A stretch of 10,272 nucleotides of DNA, from contig MU646783.1 of NCBI GenBank assembly GCA_026770585.1, positions 258,572 through 268,843 of the forward strand, written 5' to 3'. Below the pieces are notes generated by a model, which ran no database searches, was not told the DNA's origin, and saw nothing but the letters and a program-made list of their open reading frames with translations. The position numbers were made by a program, and so were the translations under genes. Positions 1-7,157 of this stretch are shown here, one piece after another. Position 1 is the first letter of the stretch. Each line of letters starts with the position of its first letter. The stretch comes from Baffinella frigidus (Eukaryota > Cryptophyceae > Cryptomonadales > Baffinellaceae).

Positions 1-481
1 GTTGAGTGTTGAGGGTTGAGGGTGGAGGGTTGAGGGTTGAGGGGGTAGGGGATAGGGTTGAGGATTGAGGGTTAAGGATTGAGGGTTGAGGGTTTAGGTT
101 GTAGGGTGTAGGTTGTAGGCTGTAGAAAGTAGGGTGTAGGGTGTAGGGGGTCAAGGTGTAGTGTGTAGGGTGCAGGGTGTAAGGTGTAGGGTATAGGGTG
201 TAGGGTGTGGGTTGTGGGGTTTGGGGTGAATGGTGTTGGGTTTAGGGTTTAGGGTTTAGGGTTTAGGGTTTAGGGTTTAGGGTTTATGGTTTAGGGTTTA
301 GGGTTTAGGGTTTAGTGTTTAGGGTTTAGTGTTTAGTGTTTAGTGTTTAGGGTTTAGGGTTTAGTGTTCAGGGTTTAGGGTTTAGGGTTCAGGGGTTAGG
401 GGTTAGGGTTTAGGGTTTAGGGGTTGGGATGTAGGGTGTAGGGTGTAGGGTGCAGTGTTCAGGGTTTAGGGTTCAGGGTTC
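1..481 (+). repeat. Degenerate TTTAGGG-type telomere-like array (left)
   Basis: The tract is G-rich on the + strand and zoned by variant. Roughly 1-100 is dominated by TTGAGGG units. About 100-235 and 428-455 are dominated by TGTAGGG. About 238-425 is mostly canonical TTTAGGG with interspersed TTTAGTG. The last ~30 bases are TTCAGGG-like. A + strand G-rich array would face a right-hand chromosome end, but unique sequence and another array in the same orientation follow it, so in this window it is interstitial. It abuts the stop codon of the minus-strand gene with no spacer. The degeneracy suggests an old tract or one built from telomere-variant repeats rather than a freshly made terminus. Confidence 0.93.
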
Positions 482-3400
482 AAGGTCTAACCTCCATCAG
501 ACGGGGTTCAGGAAGGCCGATCTTCCCCAGCAGCCCCGCAGTGAAGTCCTTCAGCTCGCCGAAGCGTGCCTGCTTCAGCATCCCCCCTCCCTGCGCGAAC
601 TTGGAGTTCCCCTGCTCCTCAACCTTCCCCACGCCTCCCCGCGCCCCCCCCTCCCAAAGCGACTCCTGCTGCTGCCTCAGCAGTGCCTCCACCCCCGCCG
701 CCACGCTCGTCCTGCAGAACTGTCGCAGCTGCTCTCCGCTCATCCCCTGCAGGTGCGTTAGAGGCGCATCCGGTGACCCCCCGGGAAGCCGCTCCGCCAT
801 CACCCGAGCCACGTTCACTCCCGCCAGCGCCTGCTCCTTCATAGCCACCTCCCACTCCCTCACGTGCCTCGCCTCAAACGCCTCGTACGTCACTGCGCCC
901 TCGAACACCACATCCCTTCGCAGCCCGAACTCCACGTGCAGCTCGTTGAGCAAGTCACTCGCCGCCGCCCTCTCCTCCGCGTCGACCGCGCCGTCCATCT
1001 TGTCAAACACCGCCCGCAGCTTTCCTCGGAACTCCTCCGTGGTCTCCCACTCTCCTTTCGCCGCTGCCCAATTCTCGCCCACCCTCCCAGCCACCTCGGC
1101 CTGTGCCAGCAGCGCCCGGAGCTCCGCCACCACAACCCGTTCTCCCCTCAGCTCCTCCTCCACCTCCCTCACCCGATCCTCCGCTGCCCGCAACCCGTCC
1201 TCCACGCGCAGCTGCAAAAGACACTCCCCACTACCCTCCTCCGCCTTGCTCTCCCGCTCATCAGGTCCAACAAGCCCCTCCACCGAGTCGCAGATCAAGC
1301 GCGCAGAGGCACTTGCACCGTCTTCGTCAGGACTGCCCAACCCAGCCGGGTTCTCCAGCAGCACCACACCTTGACCGACGTTCCCTGCGCGAGGACCGTG
1401 CGAGTCGTGCTCACTCTCGTCGCCACCTTCGCGCCCCTTCTTGCTCCATGCAGCACCCCCCACCTGCACCGGGACCAGTAGCGCGTTGAGGTCCTCCCGC
1501 GGCAGCCTCGCCAAGCAGCGTAGGCCAGCGTGCACGACGCGCAGGCTGCGGGGACACGGCGCGTCCGGTTCGGCAACGTGGAAGACGCGCCCCTCGCTCG
1601 AGACCAGCAGCCGGAAGCCGCCGAGGTCGAGCTCGCGCTCTTCGGCGTTGCAGTGCCGCTTTCGCACGTCGAGACTCGAGAAGATGAGGAGAGCCGTGAG
1701 CTTGCTCATGGAGAGGAACGCGCAGTAGCTGCCAGTCTGCACTGGGGCGCCGAGGACCCGGTACGAGATGAGCTTCGGCAGAAAGATGTCAACACGCTCG
1801 ATGAATCTTTGCGCCGGCTCATCGTTTCTGTACCAGTTGCTCACGACCTGGCGCGACCACTCTGTGAGCGATGCGACGCCGAGCACTTTGGACACAAGGC
1901 GGTCGATCACAAAGACAGCTGGGAGGAGGGGGTCGCTCTTGCGGTTGCCACGTAAAAAGTCCTTCCAGCACCACACGTCGAAGAAACGGTGATGGATCTT
2001 CCCGCTCTCCATGCATCGCGCAAAGACGTCGAGCACCCTGCCCTCCGACGAACGGGGGTCGTCCAACACCGCGGCCCAGCCACGCCTCGCGTTCTCCTCC
2101 AGAAAATCGACCTCGTCTATGAACGCTTTCAGCAGCAACATGCAGTACGTCCAATCGCCGCGCCTGCCCTCCACCAGAGATCGAAAGTGCGCCCCGAAGT
2201 CCACTGGCTCGAAATAGTTCCGCGCCGCAACAATCACAGGCCGCTCGCTCTCTCCGCTGCTCTCTCCGTCGCTCTCCATGTCGTACGCGCCGCTGTGTTG
2301 CAGCGTGTCGGTGCTGGAAACGACTGAGAAGTCATCGTCGTCGCTGAGAAACCCAGGAGACGTCTTGTCCCCTGCGACCTTCTTGCATATGTCAACAAGA
2401 ATCCTCCTCGGAACTGCCGGCAAACACTCCAAGTCCTCGTCACGAACGTACGCCAGCTGCTCCCGGCTGTACACCTTGACCTCGTTCCGCAAGCGCTCTT
2501 CCATCTCGTACACGCCATGGCTGTTCAAATACTTGCAGAGGTCCTGCCACCTGGCATCCTTCTCCGCGGCCTGCTCCGCAGACATGAGCTGCCCTCCACC
2601 GCCCACCGTTGCATCCGGCGGGAGCGCCTGTCCTCGGAGGAAGAAGTGCCGCGGGTCGAACCGCGGCGCAAGCAGCTCGTACGGCTTTGACGTCAGCTTG
2701 GCGGCAACGAAGCTCTTCCAGAGAGACAGGCCCCTTCCAAGAGCGGAGAAAAGCGTCGACGAGAACTCGATGGCATCATCGTCCCTGACAGGAAGTTCCC
2801 CGTGCCCAATCACAAACTCGATTCTCGATGAGAGCATCCGCGCGAGCTCCCCGGACATGCAGGCGTTGGCAATCACCAGCCGAATTCGCTGCTCCCCAAG
2901 GTCCTCGTTCAACTCCAGAATCGTGTCTGCCAGATCCTCGTTCTCCAGGAAGCCTCCAACGTAGAGCCCCCCCGTCTCACCATGGCATGCAAAGTGCACG
3001 ACCGTCGGCTTGCACCGCATCAGCTGGTCGACAACCTTGACGGGGGTCGCTAGGCAATCGCGCTCGAAGTGCGCCAGCCCCTCCCACGCCTCCTCCCCGC
3101 GGGGCAAAAGAAACGCCACCCGCATCGCCTTATGCTCCTTCTCAAGCTTTAACTTCGTCTGCTCTCCGAAGTTGGCCCCGACAAACAGAACTGTGAAGGT
3201 TGACGGAGGCGGGTCCGGGCGCTCCACACCGAACGACGCACGCGCAACTGTCGCCGGCCGGTCCACCGCTTCCGCCTCCACGCGCTGCTGCACGCCACCC
3301 CCGTGCACCTCCTCGCCCTCGCCACTCCACGCATCCTGCTCGAGCGCCTCGTCCTCGATCCACTCGCCGTGCACCAGCTGATCACCGCCGTGCGGCGGAG

Positions 3401-4616
3401 GCGCGTGTCCCCCGTCGCAAGAAGCCCCCTCGGAGCCGACCCCCGCAGATGCATGCAGCGCGCTGCCCCCCTCCTCGAACGACTCGCCCTCGTGCCACTC
3501 GTCGCTGCTCGAAAAATCCGCCGAGAGCAGCGAGGCTCCAGGTTTCACCTCGCCGCCAGACGCCGCCGAGCCGCCATGCGCCCCCACCTTCTCCCCCACC
3601 TCCCTGTAGCGCTGAATCAAGTCTCCCAGGCGAAAGCCTCTCGCGCTCGCCCCGCTCGCGTCTCCTCCCGCAACCACGCTGCGGTACCGGTCCTTGGCAC
3701 CCCCGGACGGCCACAGCGCCGCATTCTCCGCCATCTCGAGGATCTTGGCGATCCCGTCGCTTCGGCGCGCCGAGTGATCCGTCTTCCACTTCCACACCTC
3801 ACAGGGCCGCCTGCCCTTGCGGCACTTCCAGCAGAGAGGCTTCCACGGCGGGTTTGACGCGCTGCACGACCCTGCGCGGCACCTCCACTGCTTCTCCGGG
3901 TACACCTTGAGACTGCTCCCGTCGCTCGGCTCAATGTACGTGTCGAAGAAGGGATTGTCGCTCTGGTACGCGCGCCCCTTCGCGGACAAGTGGCGCGCGT
4001 TGACGGAGTCCACTAGCTCCGTGTGCGTCACGTTGCACTGCCCCAGGCTTCCGACGCCCGCGTGGTGGTGCAGGTGCACGACGGTCCACTCCTTGAGCGG
4101 GTCCAGCGCCGCGCGAGGGTTGCCCTTGTCCTCGATCCAGATCTCCTGCATCACGTTGCACGAGCCCTGGAACAGGAACAGCTTGCGCAGCACCGGAGTC
4201 GCCTCACCCCTCAGAACACGCGCCACCAGCTGGTCAAACTCGCCTTTCGTGGGCCCTCTGTCCGCCGTCCCCTTTTCCTGCAGATCCGTGTGTGGCAATC
4301 CAGCGGCCACCGCCGAGGAGGCCCTGTCGCGCGCGTCCTTGATCCGCCGCAGAAACTCGAGCACCTCATCCGCACCGCCGTGACTGTGCACCACGATGTG
4401 CGACGGATCGATGTCCTCGCGGTCCGACCCCGCTGCACCGCTTTGCTCCCTAGCATGTCCCTGCTTGTGTGTAGCCCCGCCAGCCACCCGATCCTGCGAA
4501 ACGCGCGCTAGAGTCAGGGGCGGGTCCGGCCAGCTTTTTTCGTCTTGGGCATCGTCAGAGATGGTGATGACGATGGCCGAGACGTGAAAGGACGGGGTGG
4601 GGTGAGGGCAGTCCAC
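480..4616 (-). CDS. CHAT-domain (caspase-like) protease with RanBP2 zinc finger and SAM-like domain
   Basis: One open frame of 1378 codons, numbered here from the GTG at 4614-4616; product probably a cysteine peptidase of clan CD. Residues ~126-300: a domain shared with the neighbouring frame at 5067-5729, containing an HLHHH motif (181-185) and SVNARH (204-209). Residues 244-265: W-x-C-x4-C-x3-N-x6-C-x2-C, an exact RanBP2-type zinc-finger pattern, inserted in that domain. Residues ~310-470: Gly/Ser/acidic linker. Residues ~473-640: CHAT domain, with VVHFACHG (catalytic His545 predicted) and IANACMSG (Cys586 predicted), then DDDAIEFSSTLFSALGRG, typical of the helix after the active site. Residues ~688-750: SAM-like (W..L..YL.. 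to DEDLECL to R.IL..I). Residues 756-791: acidic Asp/Ser linker. Residues ~795-1050: helical region I do not recognise. Residues ~1131-1178: coiled coil. Residues ~1196-1260: very weak EF-hand resemblance. An in-frame TGA lies at 4635-4637 and the first ATG is codon 156 (4149-4151), which would cut into the shared domain, so the true 5' end is probably spliced from upstream. The TGA stop (480-482) lies in the telomere-like array. Protease identification is strong; cellular role is not known. Confidence 0.85.
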   Translation of the reverse strand: MDCPHPTPSFHVSAIVITISDDAQDEKSWPDPPLTLARVSQDRVAGGATHKQGHAREQSGAAGSDREDIDPSHIVVHSHGGADEVLEFLRRIKDARDRASSAVAAGLPHTDLQEKGTADRGPTKGEFDQLVARVLRGEATPVLRKLFLFQGSCNVMQEIWIEDKGNPRAALDPLKEWTVVHLHHHAGVGSLGQCNVTHTELVDSVNARHLSAKGRAYQSDNPFFDTYIEPSDGSSLKVYPEKQWRCRAGSCSASNPPWKPLCWKCRKGRRPCEVWKWKTDHSARRSDGIAKILEMAENAALWPSGGAKDRYRSVVAGGDASGASARGFRLGDLIQRYREVGEKVGAHGGSAASGGEVKPGASLLSADFSSSDEWHEGESFEEGGSALHASAGVGSEGASCDGGHAPPPHGGDQLVHGEWIEDEALEQDAWSGEGEEVHGGGVQQRVEAEAVDRPATVARASFGVERPDPPPSTFTVLFVGANFGEQTKLKLEKEHKAMRVAFLLPRGEEAWEGLAHFERDCLATPVKVVDQLMRCKPTVVHFACHGETGGLYVGGFLENEDLADTILELNEDLGEQRIRLVIANACMSGELARMLSSRIEFVIGHGELPVRDDDAIEFSSTLFSALGRGLSLWKSFVAAKLTSKPYELLAPRFDPRHFFLRGQALPPDATVGGGGQLMSAEQAAEKDARWQDLCKYLNSHGVYEMEERLRNEVKVYSREQLAYVRDEDLECLPAVPRRILVDICKKVAGDKTSPGFLSDDDDFSVVSSTDTLQHSGAYDMESDGESSGESERPVIVAARNYFEPVDFGAHFRSLVEGRRGDWTYCMLLLKAFIDEVDFLEENARRGWAAVLDDPRSSEGRVLDVFARCMESGKIHHRFFDVWCWKDFLRGNRKSDPLLPAVFVIDRLVSKVLGVASLTEWSRQVVSNWYRNDEPAQRFIERVDIFLPKLISYRVLGAPVQTGSYCAFLSMSKLTALLIFSSLDVRKRHCNAEERELDLGGFRLLVSSEGRVFHVAEPDAPCPRSLRVVHAGLRCLARLPREDLNALLVPVQVGGAAWSKKGREGGDESEHDSHGPRAGNVGQGVVLLENPAGLGSPDEDGASASARLICDSVEGLVGPDERESKAEEGSGECLLQLRVEDGLRAAEDRVREVEEELRGERVVVAELRALLAQAEVAGRVGENWAAAKGEWETTEEFRGKLRAVFDKMDGAVDAEERAAASDLLNELHVEFGLRRDVVFEGAVTYEAFEARHVREWEVAMKEQALAGVNVARVMAERLPGGSPDAPLTHLQGMSGEQLRQFCRTSVAAGVEALLRQQQESLWEGGARGGVGKVEEQGNSKFAQGGGMLKQARFGELKDFTAGLLGKIGLPEPRLMEVRP

Positions 4617-4702
4617 GGCCGGGGAGGGTCCGCATCATGCGAGTGGGGCGGCGACATGCGCCAACATGCATCAGTGCTGGTGTGCGATGATGAGAATCTT
4701 AC
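4544..4702 (-). other. Candidate intron joining the small exon to the CHAT frame
   Basis: The donor GTAAGATT at 4702 fits the GTRAG consensus. A CAAG acceptor ending at 4544, with CTGAC about 10 bases upstream, restores the reading frame of the long CHAT frame from codon 25 on. A better-looking acceptor (TTTCGCAG ending at 4494, with CTGAC and a pyrimidine stretch before it) is out of phase with this donor. The TAG ending at 4508 is in phase. An intron in this interval would explain why the long frame has no ATG near its 5' end, but the exact boundaries are unresolved. Confidence 0.3.
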
Positions 4703-4919
4703 GGCTCCGGGGTCCCAGGATTAGGGGCCTCACCATCAGTGACGCCGCTTTGGCTGACGGCGCCTGCTCGAAGCTCGCTCCCCCGACGGCACGCGTTGCC
4801 ACGCCAACAACCTCGTACCCGCCGCCCCTGATGCGCTGCTCGGTTTCTCCGATGCTGTAGCTCTCAGCCGGTGCTGCCGCGTCCAGCAGTGACTCCCCCA
4901 GCTTGATGATCTCGCGCAC
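4671..4919 (-). CDS. Candidate internal or terminal exon between the two minus-strand frames
   Basis: An 82-codon open frame that begins exactly after an excellent 3' splice-site context on the minus strand: a pyrimidine run (TTTTCTCCTTTTTG), a CTGAT branch-like motif, then GGCAG at 4920-4924. The first codon, GTG at 4917-4919, is therefore more likely an internal Val than a start. The peptide looks coding-like (starts VREIIKLGESLLDAA) and ends RKILIIAHQH before TGA at 4671-4673. A consensus-like donor, GTAAGATT, begins at 4702, so the exon could end at 4703 and join the long downstream frame, or it could run to its own stop. No domain recognised. In-frame joining to the 5067-5729 frame is possible if a GTTCTG donor at 5084 is used (phase 0, intron of 165 bases). 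Exon status is inference; transcript data would settle it. Confidence 0.5.
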   Translation of the reverse strand: MREIIKLGESLLDAAAPAESYSIGETEQRIRGGGYEVVGVATRAVGGASFEQAPSAKAASLMVRPLILGPRSRKILIIAHQH

Positions 4920-5084
4920 CTGCCATCGACCGTATCAGCAAAAAGGAGAAAAGGTCGCTCGTTCGCACGAAATCTGCGACAGGCTCTGCAGACAGGCGGG
5001 GAGAGGGTGGCAAAGGATTGTGGCACATAAGCGGGTGTAATGGCTCGCCCGCACGACCTGGGTGATTTAGGGTGGGGGCAGAAC
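4920..5084 (-). other. Candidate intron (165 bases)
   Basis: The acceptor side is strong (polypyrimidine tract, CTGAT, GGCAG). The donor side is weak: GAG followed by GTTCTG at 5084. Removal would join ...SIYDE to VREIIKLGE in phase 0 and would skip the TAA at 5067-5069, which lies inside a single CCCTAAA heptamer. If the donor is wrong, 5067-5729 is instead a stand-alone gene or the exon starts elsewhere. Confidence 0.4.
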
Positions 5085-5729
5085 CTCGTCGTAAATCGAC
5101 AAAAGATGCTGTATCTCGCCCGCAGGCATGCTCTTGGGGGCACCCCACTGCCACTCGAGCTGCGCGCCCTTGCCTTCCTCCAGAAACGTCCTCCACCCGT
5201 ACTTGAGCTTCTCGTCCAATGGAACAATCCACGTGCTGAAGTCCCCCTTCTCCTGCTTGAAAACGCTCCCCCTCTTGTCCGCGTGGCGCACGTTGACGCT
5301 CGTGACCTTCATGGCGCGTGTCTTGGCGTCCGTGCCGCGGTCGCTCCACGGGAGGACCGTGTGCACGTGCAGCACCACGTGCCTGTCATCGTCCACACCC
5401 TTGAAGCAGTACATGCGCTCGAGAAGTTCGACTTTGAGGCCTCGGTTGTCGCTGAACGGAAAGTCGATCACGCAGGTCGGCACCACCCGCTTCCTGCGCG
5501 CATCCCCGCAGAACTTCTTCCATTCGGTAAACTTGAGCTCCGGCGTTGCCGCTGCGCCTTCCTCAACCCCGTTCCCCGCAGTGCTCGTTGCCCACGCATG
5601 CTCATCGCCTGTGGCGCTGATCAGCTCCAGAGCAGCCTTCACCTCCTCCCTCCAAACCATCTGCGCAGCCGCAAATCGAGGTGATGAGACGGTGAAAGCT
5701 GCGGCTTGCTCCAGTGCAGACCCGTGCAT
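5067..5729 (-). CDS. Paralogue of the N-terminal domain of the CHAT protein (own gene or first exon)
   Basis: Open from the ATG at 5727-5729 to TAA at 5067-5069, 220 codons. The frame also continues four codons upstream to a GTG, and an in-frame TGA at 5748-5750 closes it. Counting from that GTG, HVVLHVHT (121-128), TSVNVRH (147-153), a Gly at 158 and FSTWIVP (168-174) align without gaps, at a constant offset of 56, to residues 177-230 of the CHAT protein (HLHHH, DSVNARH, FDTYIEP). About a quarter to a third of the positions in this block are identical. A later WQW...EIQHLL segment matches WKW...GIAKIL. The zinc finger of the CHAT protein is missing here and no Cys replaces it. The domain is not one I recognise; paired His residues could bind metal or act in catalysis, which is speculation. 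It sits just upstream of the CHAT frame on the same strand, so it may be the first exon of the same gene, giving a tandem duplication inside one protein. Confidence 0.7.
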   Translation of the reverse strand: MHGSALEQAAAFTVSSPRFAAAQMVWREEVKAALELISATGDEHAWATSTAGNGVEEGAAATPELKFTEWKKFCGDARRKRVVPTCVIDFPFSDNRGLKVELLERMYCFKGVDDDRHVVLHVHTVLPWSDRGTDAKTRAMKVTSVNVRHADKRGSVFKQEKGDFSTWIVPLDEKLKYGWRTFLEEGKGAQLEWQWGAPKSMPAGEIQHLLSIYDEVLPPP

Positions 5730-5753
5730 GGACCAAGGCACCGTCTGTCAACT

Positions 5754-5809
5754 GAAGAGGTGATCGTTCCCCAAGAAATCCGAAGAGGTGATCGTTCCCC
5801 AAGAAATCC
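5754..5809. repeat. Perfect 28-bp tandem duplication upstream of the minus-strand gene
   Basis: Two exact 28-bp units, 5754-5781 and 5782-5809, lie head to tail. They start 25 bases upstream of the ATG at 5729 on the minus strand, in the 5' UTR or promoter-proximal region. Exact identity points to a recent duplication. No known binding site is recognised. Confidence 0.9.
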
Positions 5810-6094
5810 CCACTTCGGACCGCACACCCAACACGCAAACTTCAAGAAGCAAGGCGCCAACAGGAATGAGAGACGGGTCGATGGCACACGAACATTTCGG
5901 CTGCCGCGGGTAGCGGGGGGGGGGCTCACCATCACTGACGCCTTTTCCCACAACCTTCGCTGCCCCTCCCACAATGTTTTCCCAAAAGATATCCCTTGGT
6001 TTTCCCCGAAGCAGATCAAAAGTTGACGTCGATCCCCTGAAATGTTGGCAAAAGTTAACTTATTTATTTTTCTCATCGGGATGGGCCCGCTTCA
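5810..6094. other. Upstream intergenic region of the minus-strand gene
   Basis: No convincing gene. Short open frames on both strands here have no domain and overlap the tandem duplication or low-complexity runs (for example an eight-base-plus G run near 5917-5926). It probably holds the promoter and 5' leader of the minus-strand gene, but no TATA or initiator element is clear enough to call. A compositional step from GC-rich exons to AT-richer repeat sequence occurs near its far end. Confidence 0.4.
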
Positions 6095-6111
6095 GGTACC
6101 AAAAAAAATGT

Positions 6112-6136
6112 ACCTAAAGGACCTCAAGGACCTACG
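6112..6136 (+). repeat. Isolated (GGACCTAAA)-like tail
   Basis: CCTAAAGGACCTCAAGGACC followed by TACG matches the 3' tail of the repeat copy ending at 6982. The body of the repeat is not evident upstream, so this looks like a severely 5'-truncated copy. A GGTAC...GTACC inverted repeat around an A-run (6095-6114) immediately precedes it. Confidence 0.5.
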
Positions 6137-6167
6137 AAGTCTGGCTGACCTCACCTCACATCCCCAT

Positions 6168-6498
6168 ATCTTTGTTGTCTAACTGATTTCACCTCACACC
6201 CCCACACAATTCTTCCCACCTTGTGGGGTATTCGTGATTGAAGCTCCTAAACTTCAACCATGGGATACCATGAGCCTCATTAAGGCTGACTTGGGTTCGG
6301 TGTGTGCGACGAGAATGTATCTTCTTGGTCTAACTCAAAGCACCCCAAGAGAACCACCCTGTATCCCCTCTTCACGAGCCTCTGCACTGGAGAGCTAAAC
6401 GCGATCCGAAAGGAAAAATGCTTTCTCTGCAGTCCTTTCTACGGAAGGGCGTGTCGTTGGCATATGTAGGGCGAAATTAAAACCTGAAGGACCTAAAG
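6168..6498 (+). repeat. Interspersed repeat, copy A
   Basis: About 330 bases, alignable almost end to end with copy B 478 bases downstream. Shared blocks include ACCTTGTGGGGTATTCGTGA, CCATGAGCCTCATTAAGGCT, CGCGATCCGAAAG and GGCGTGTCGTTGGCATATGT. It ends in a GGACCTAAA-type tail. Substitutions and small indels are frequent, so the duplication is not recent. Open frames inside are not conserved between copies, so a protein is unlikely. The constant 3' tail with variable 5' truncation of other copies resembles a SINE or non-LTR element; no Pol III A/B boxes are clear. Confidence 0.85.
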
Positions 6499-6645
6499 TT
6501 CGTATCGGGTGCTAAAATGCGGGTGGACTGAAGCTTGTTTGGGTAATTTGCCATGGTTGTTTCTGACGCTTGGATTGCCCTTAAGTTTGCTGACGTCCGT
6601 TAATCATTGTACATTGGGAAAAATTTCACACATTGCTCTCCTTTC

Positions 6646-6982
6646 ATCTTTGGTGTCTAACTGACTTCGCCTCATACCCCCACACAATCCCTCTCACCTT
6701 GTGGGGTATTCGTGATTGAAGCTCTTAAACTTCAACCATGGGGTACCATGAGCCTCATTAAGGCTGACTTGTGGTTCGGTGTGCGTTCAGTGAGCATGGG
6801 AGCGATATCTTCACCCACCCCAAGAGAGCCAACCTTTTACCCCCTCTTCACGAGCTTCTGCACTGGAGAGATAAACGCGATCCGAAAGCAAAAATGCTTT
6901 CTCTGCAGATCCCTTCTATGGAACGGCGTGTCGTTGGCATATGTTGGGCGAAATTAAAACCTAAAGGACCTAAAGGACCTAC
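6646..6982 (+). repeat. Interspersed repeat, copy B
   Basis: Second long copy, same orientation as copy A, with the same order of blocks and two full tail units (AAAGGACCTAAAGGACCT). Two overlapping open frames (6712-6957 and 6771-6998) lie wholly inside and are disrupted in copy A, so I treat them as chance. Confidence 0.85.
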
Positions 6983-6988
6983 GCTCAC

Positions 6989-7029
6989 GGATCAGTAATC
7001 AGATCACGGGAGTACGGCAGTACTGATCC
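6989..7029. repeat. Inverted repeat just after repeat copy B
   Basis: Perfect 9-bp arms GGATCAGTA (6989-6997) and TACTGATCC (7021-7029) with a 23-base middle that itself contains GTAC-GGCA-GTAC. It begins within ten bases of the copy B tail. Role unknown. Confidence 0.6.
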
Positions 7030-7046
7030 TTGCTTGGGGACGGCAC

Positions 7047-7132
7047 GGGCTGACACCGACAATCCTGTCTAAATAAAACGAAATAACGAAATAACCTATG
7101 ACCGCGGCGTGGGCTGACACCGACAATCCTGT
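7047..7132 (+). repeat. 22-bp direct repeat pair
   Basis: GGGCTGACACCGACAATCCT plus GT occurs exactly at 7047-7068 and 7111-7132, 64 bases apart, each followed by an A-rich (AATAAA/ACGAAAT) stretch. Similarity extends into both flanks. It marks a small tandem duplication of about 64 bases. Confidence 0.85.
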
Positions 7133-7157
7133 TTAATAAACACGAAATCAACGTGGC

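Noticed and set aside
450-761. 103-codon + strand frame starting inside the telomere-like array
   Set aside because: Begins in repeat and is antisense to the end of the protease frame; no protein-like features.
837-1031. EF-hand calcium-binding pair in residues 1196-1260
   Set aside because: FDKMDG and GAVTYEAF resemble EF-hand loops, but the loop lacks the full set of acidic ligands; too weak to call.
541-1374. 277-codon + strand frame opposite the C-terminal half of the CHAT protein
   Set aside because: Ser/Pro/Ala-rich translation with no domain; antisense shadow produced by GC-rich third positions of the real minus-strand frame.
3200-3910. 236-codon + strand frame opposite the linker and N-terminal domain
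   Set aside because: Pro/Arg/Ser-rich shadow; the minus strand here encodes the zinc finger and shared domain.
5639-6076. 145-codon minus frame over the tandem duplication
   Set aside because: Overlaps the true frame at 5067-5729 and contains the 28-bp duplication as repeated peptide; no domain.
6712-6998. Two overlapping + frames within repeat copy B
   Set aside because: Not conserved in copy A, which has stops and indels in both frames; better explained as non-coding repeat.
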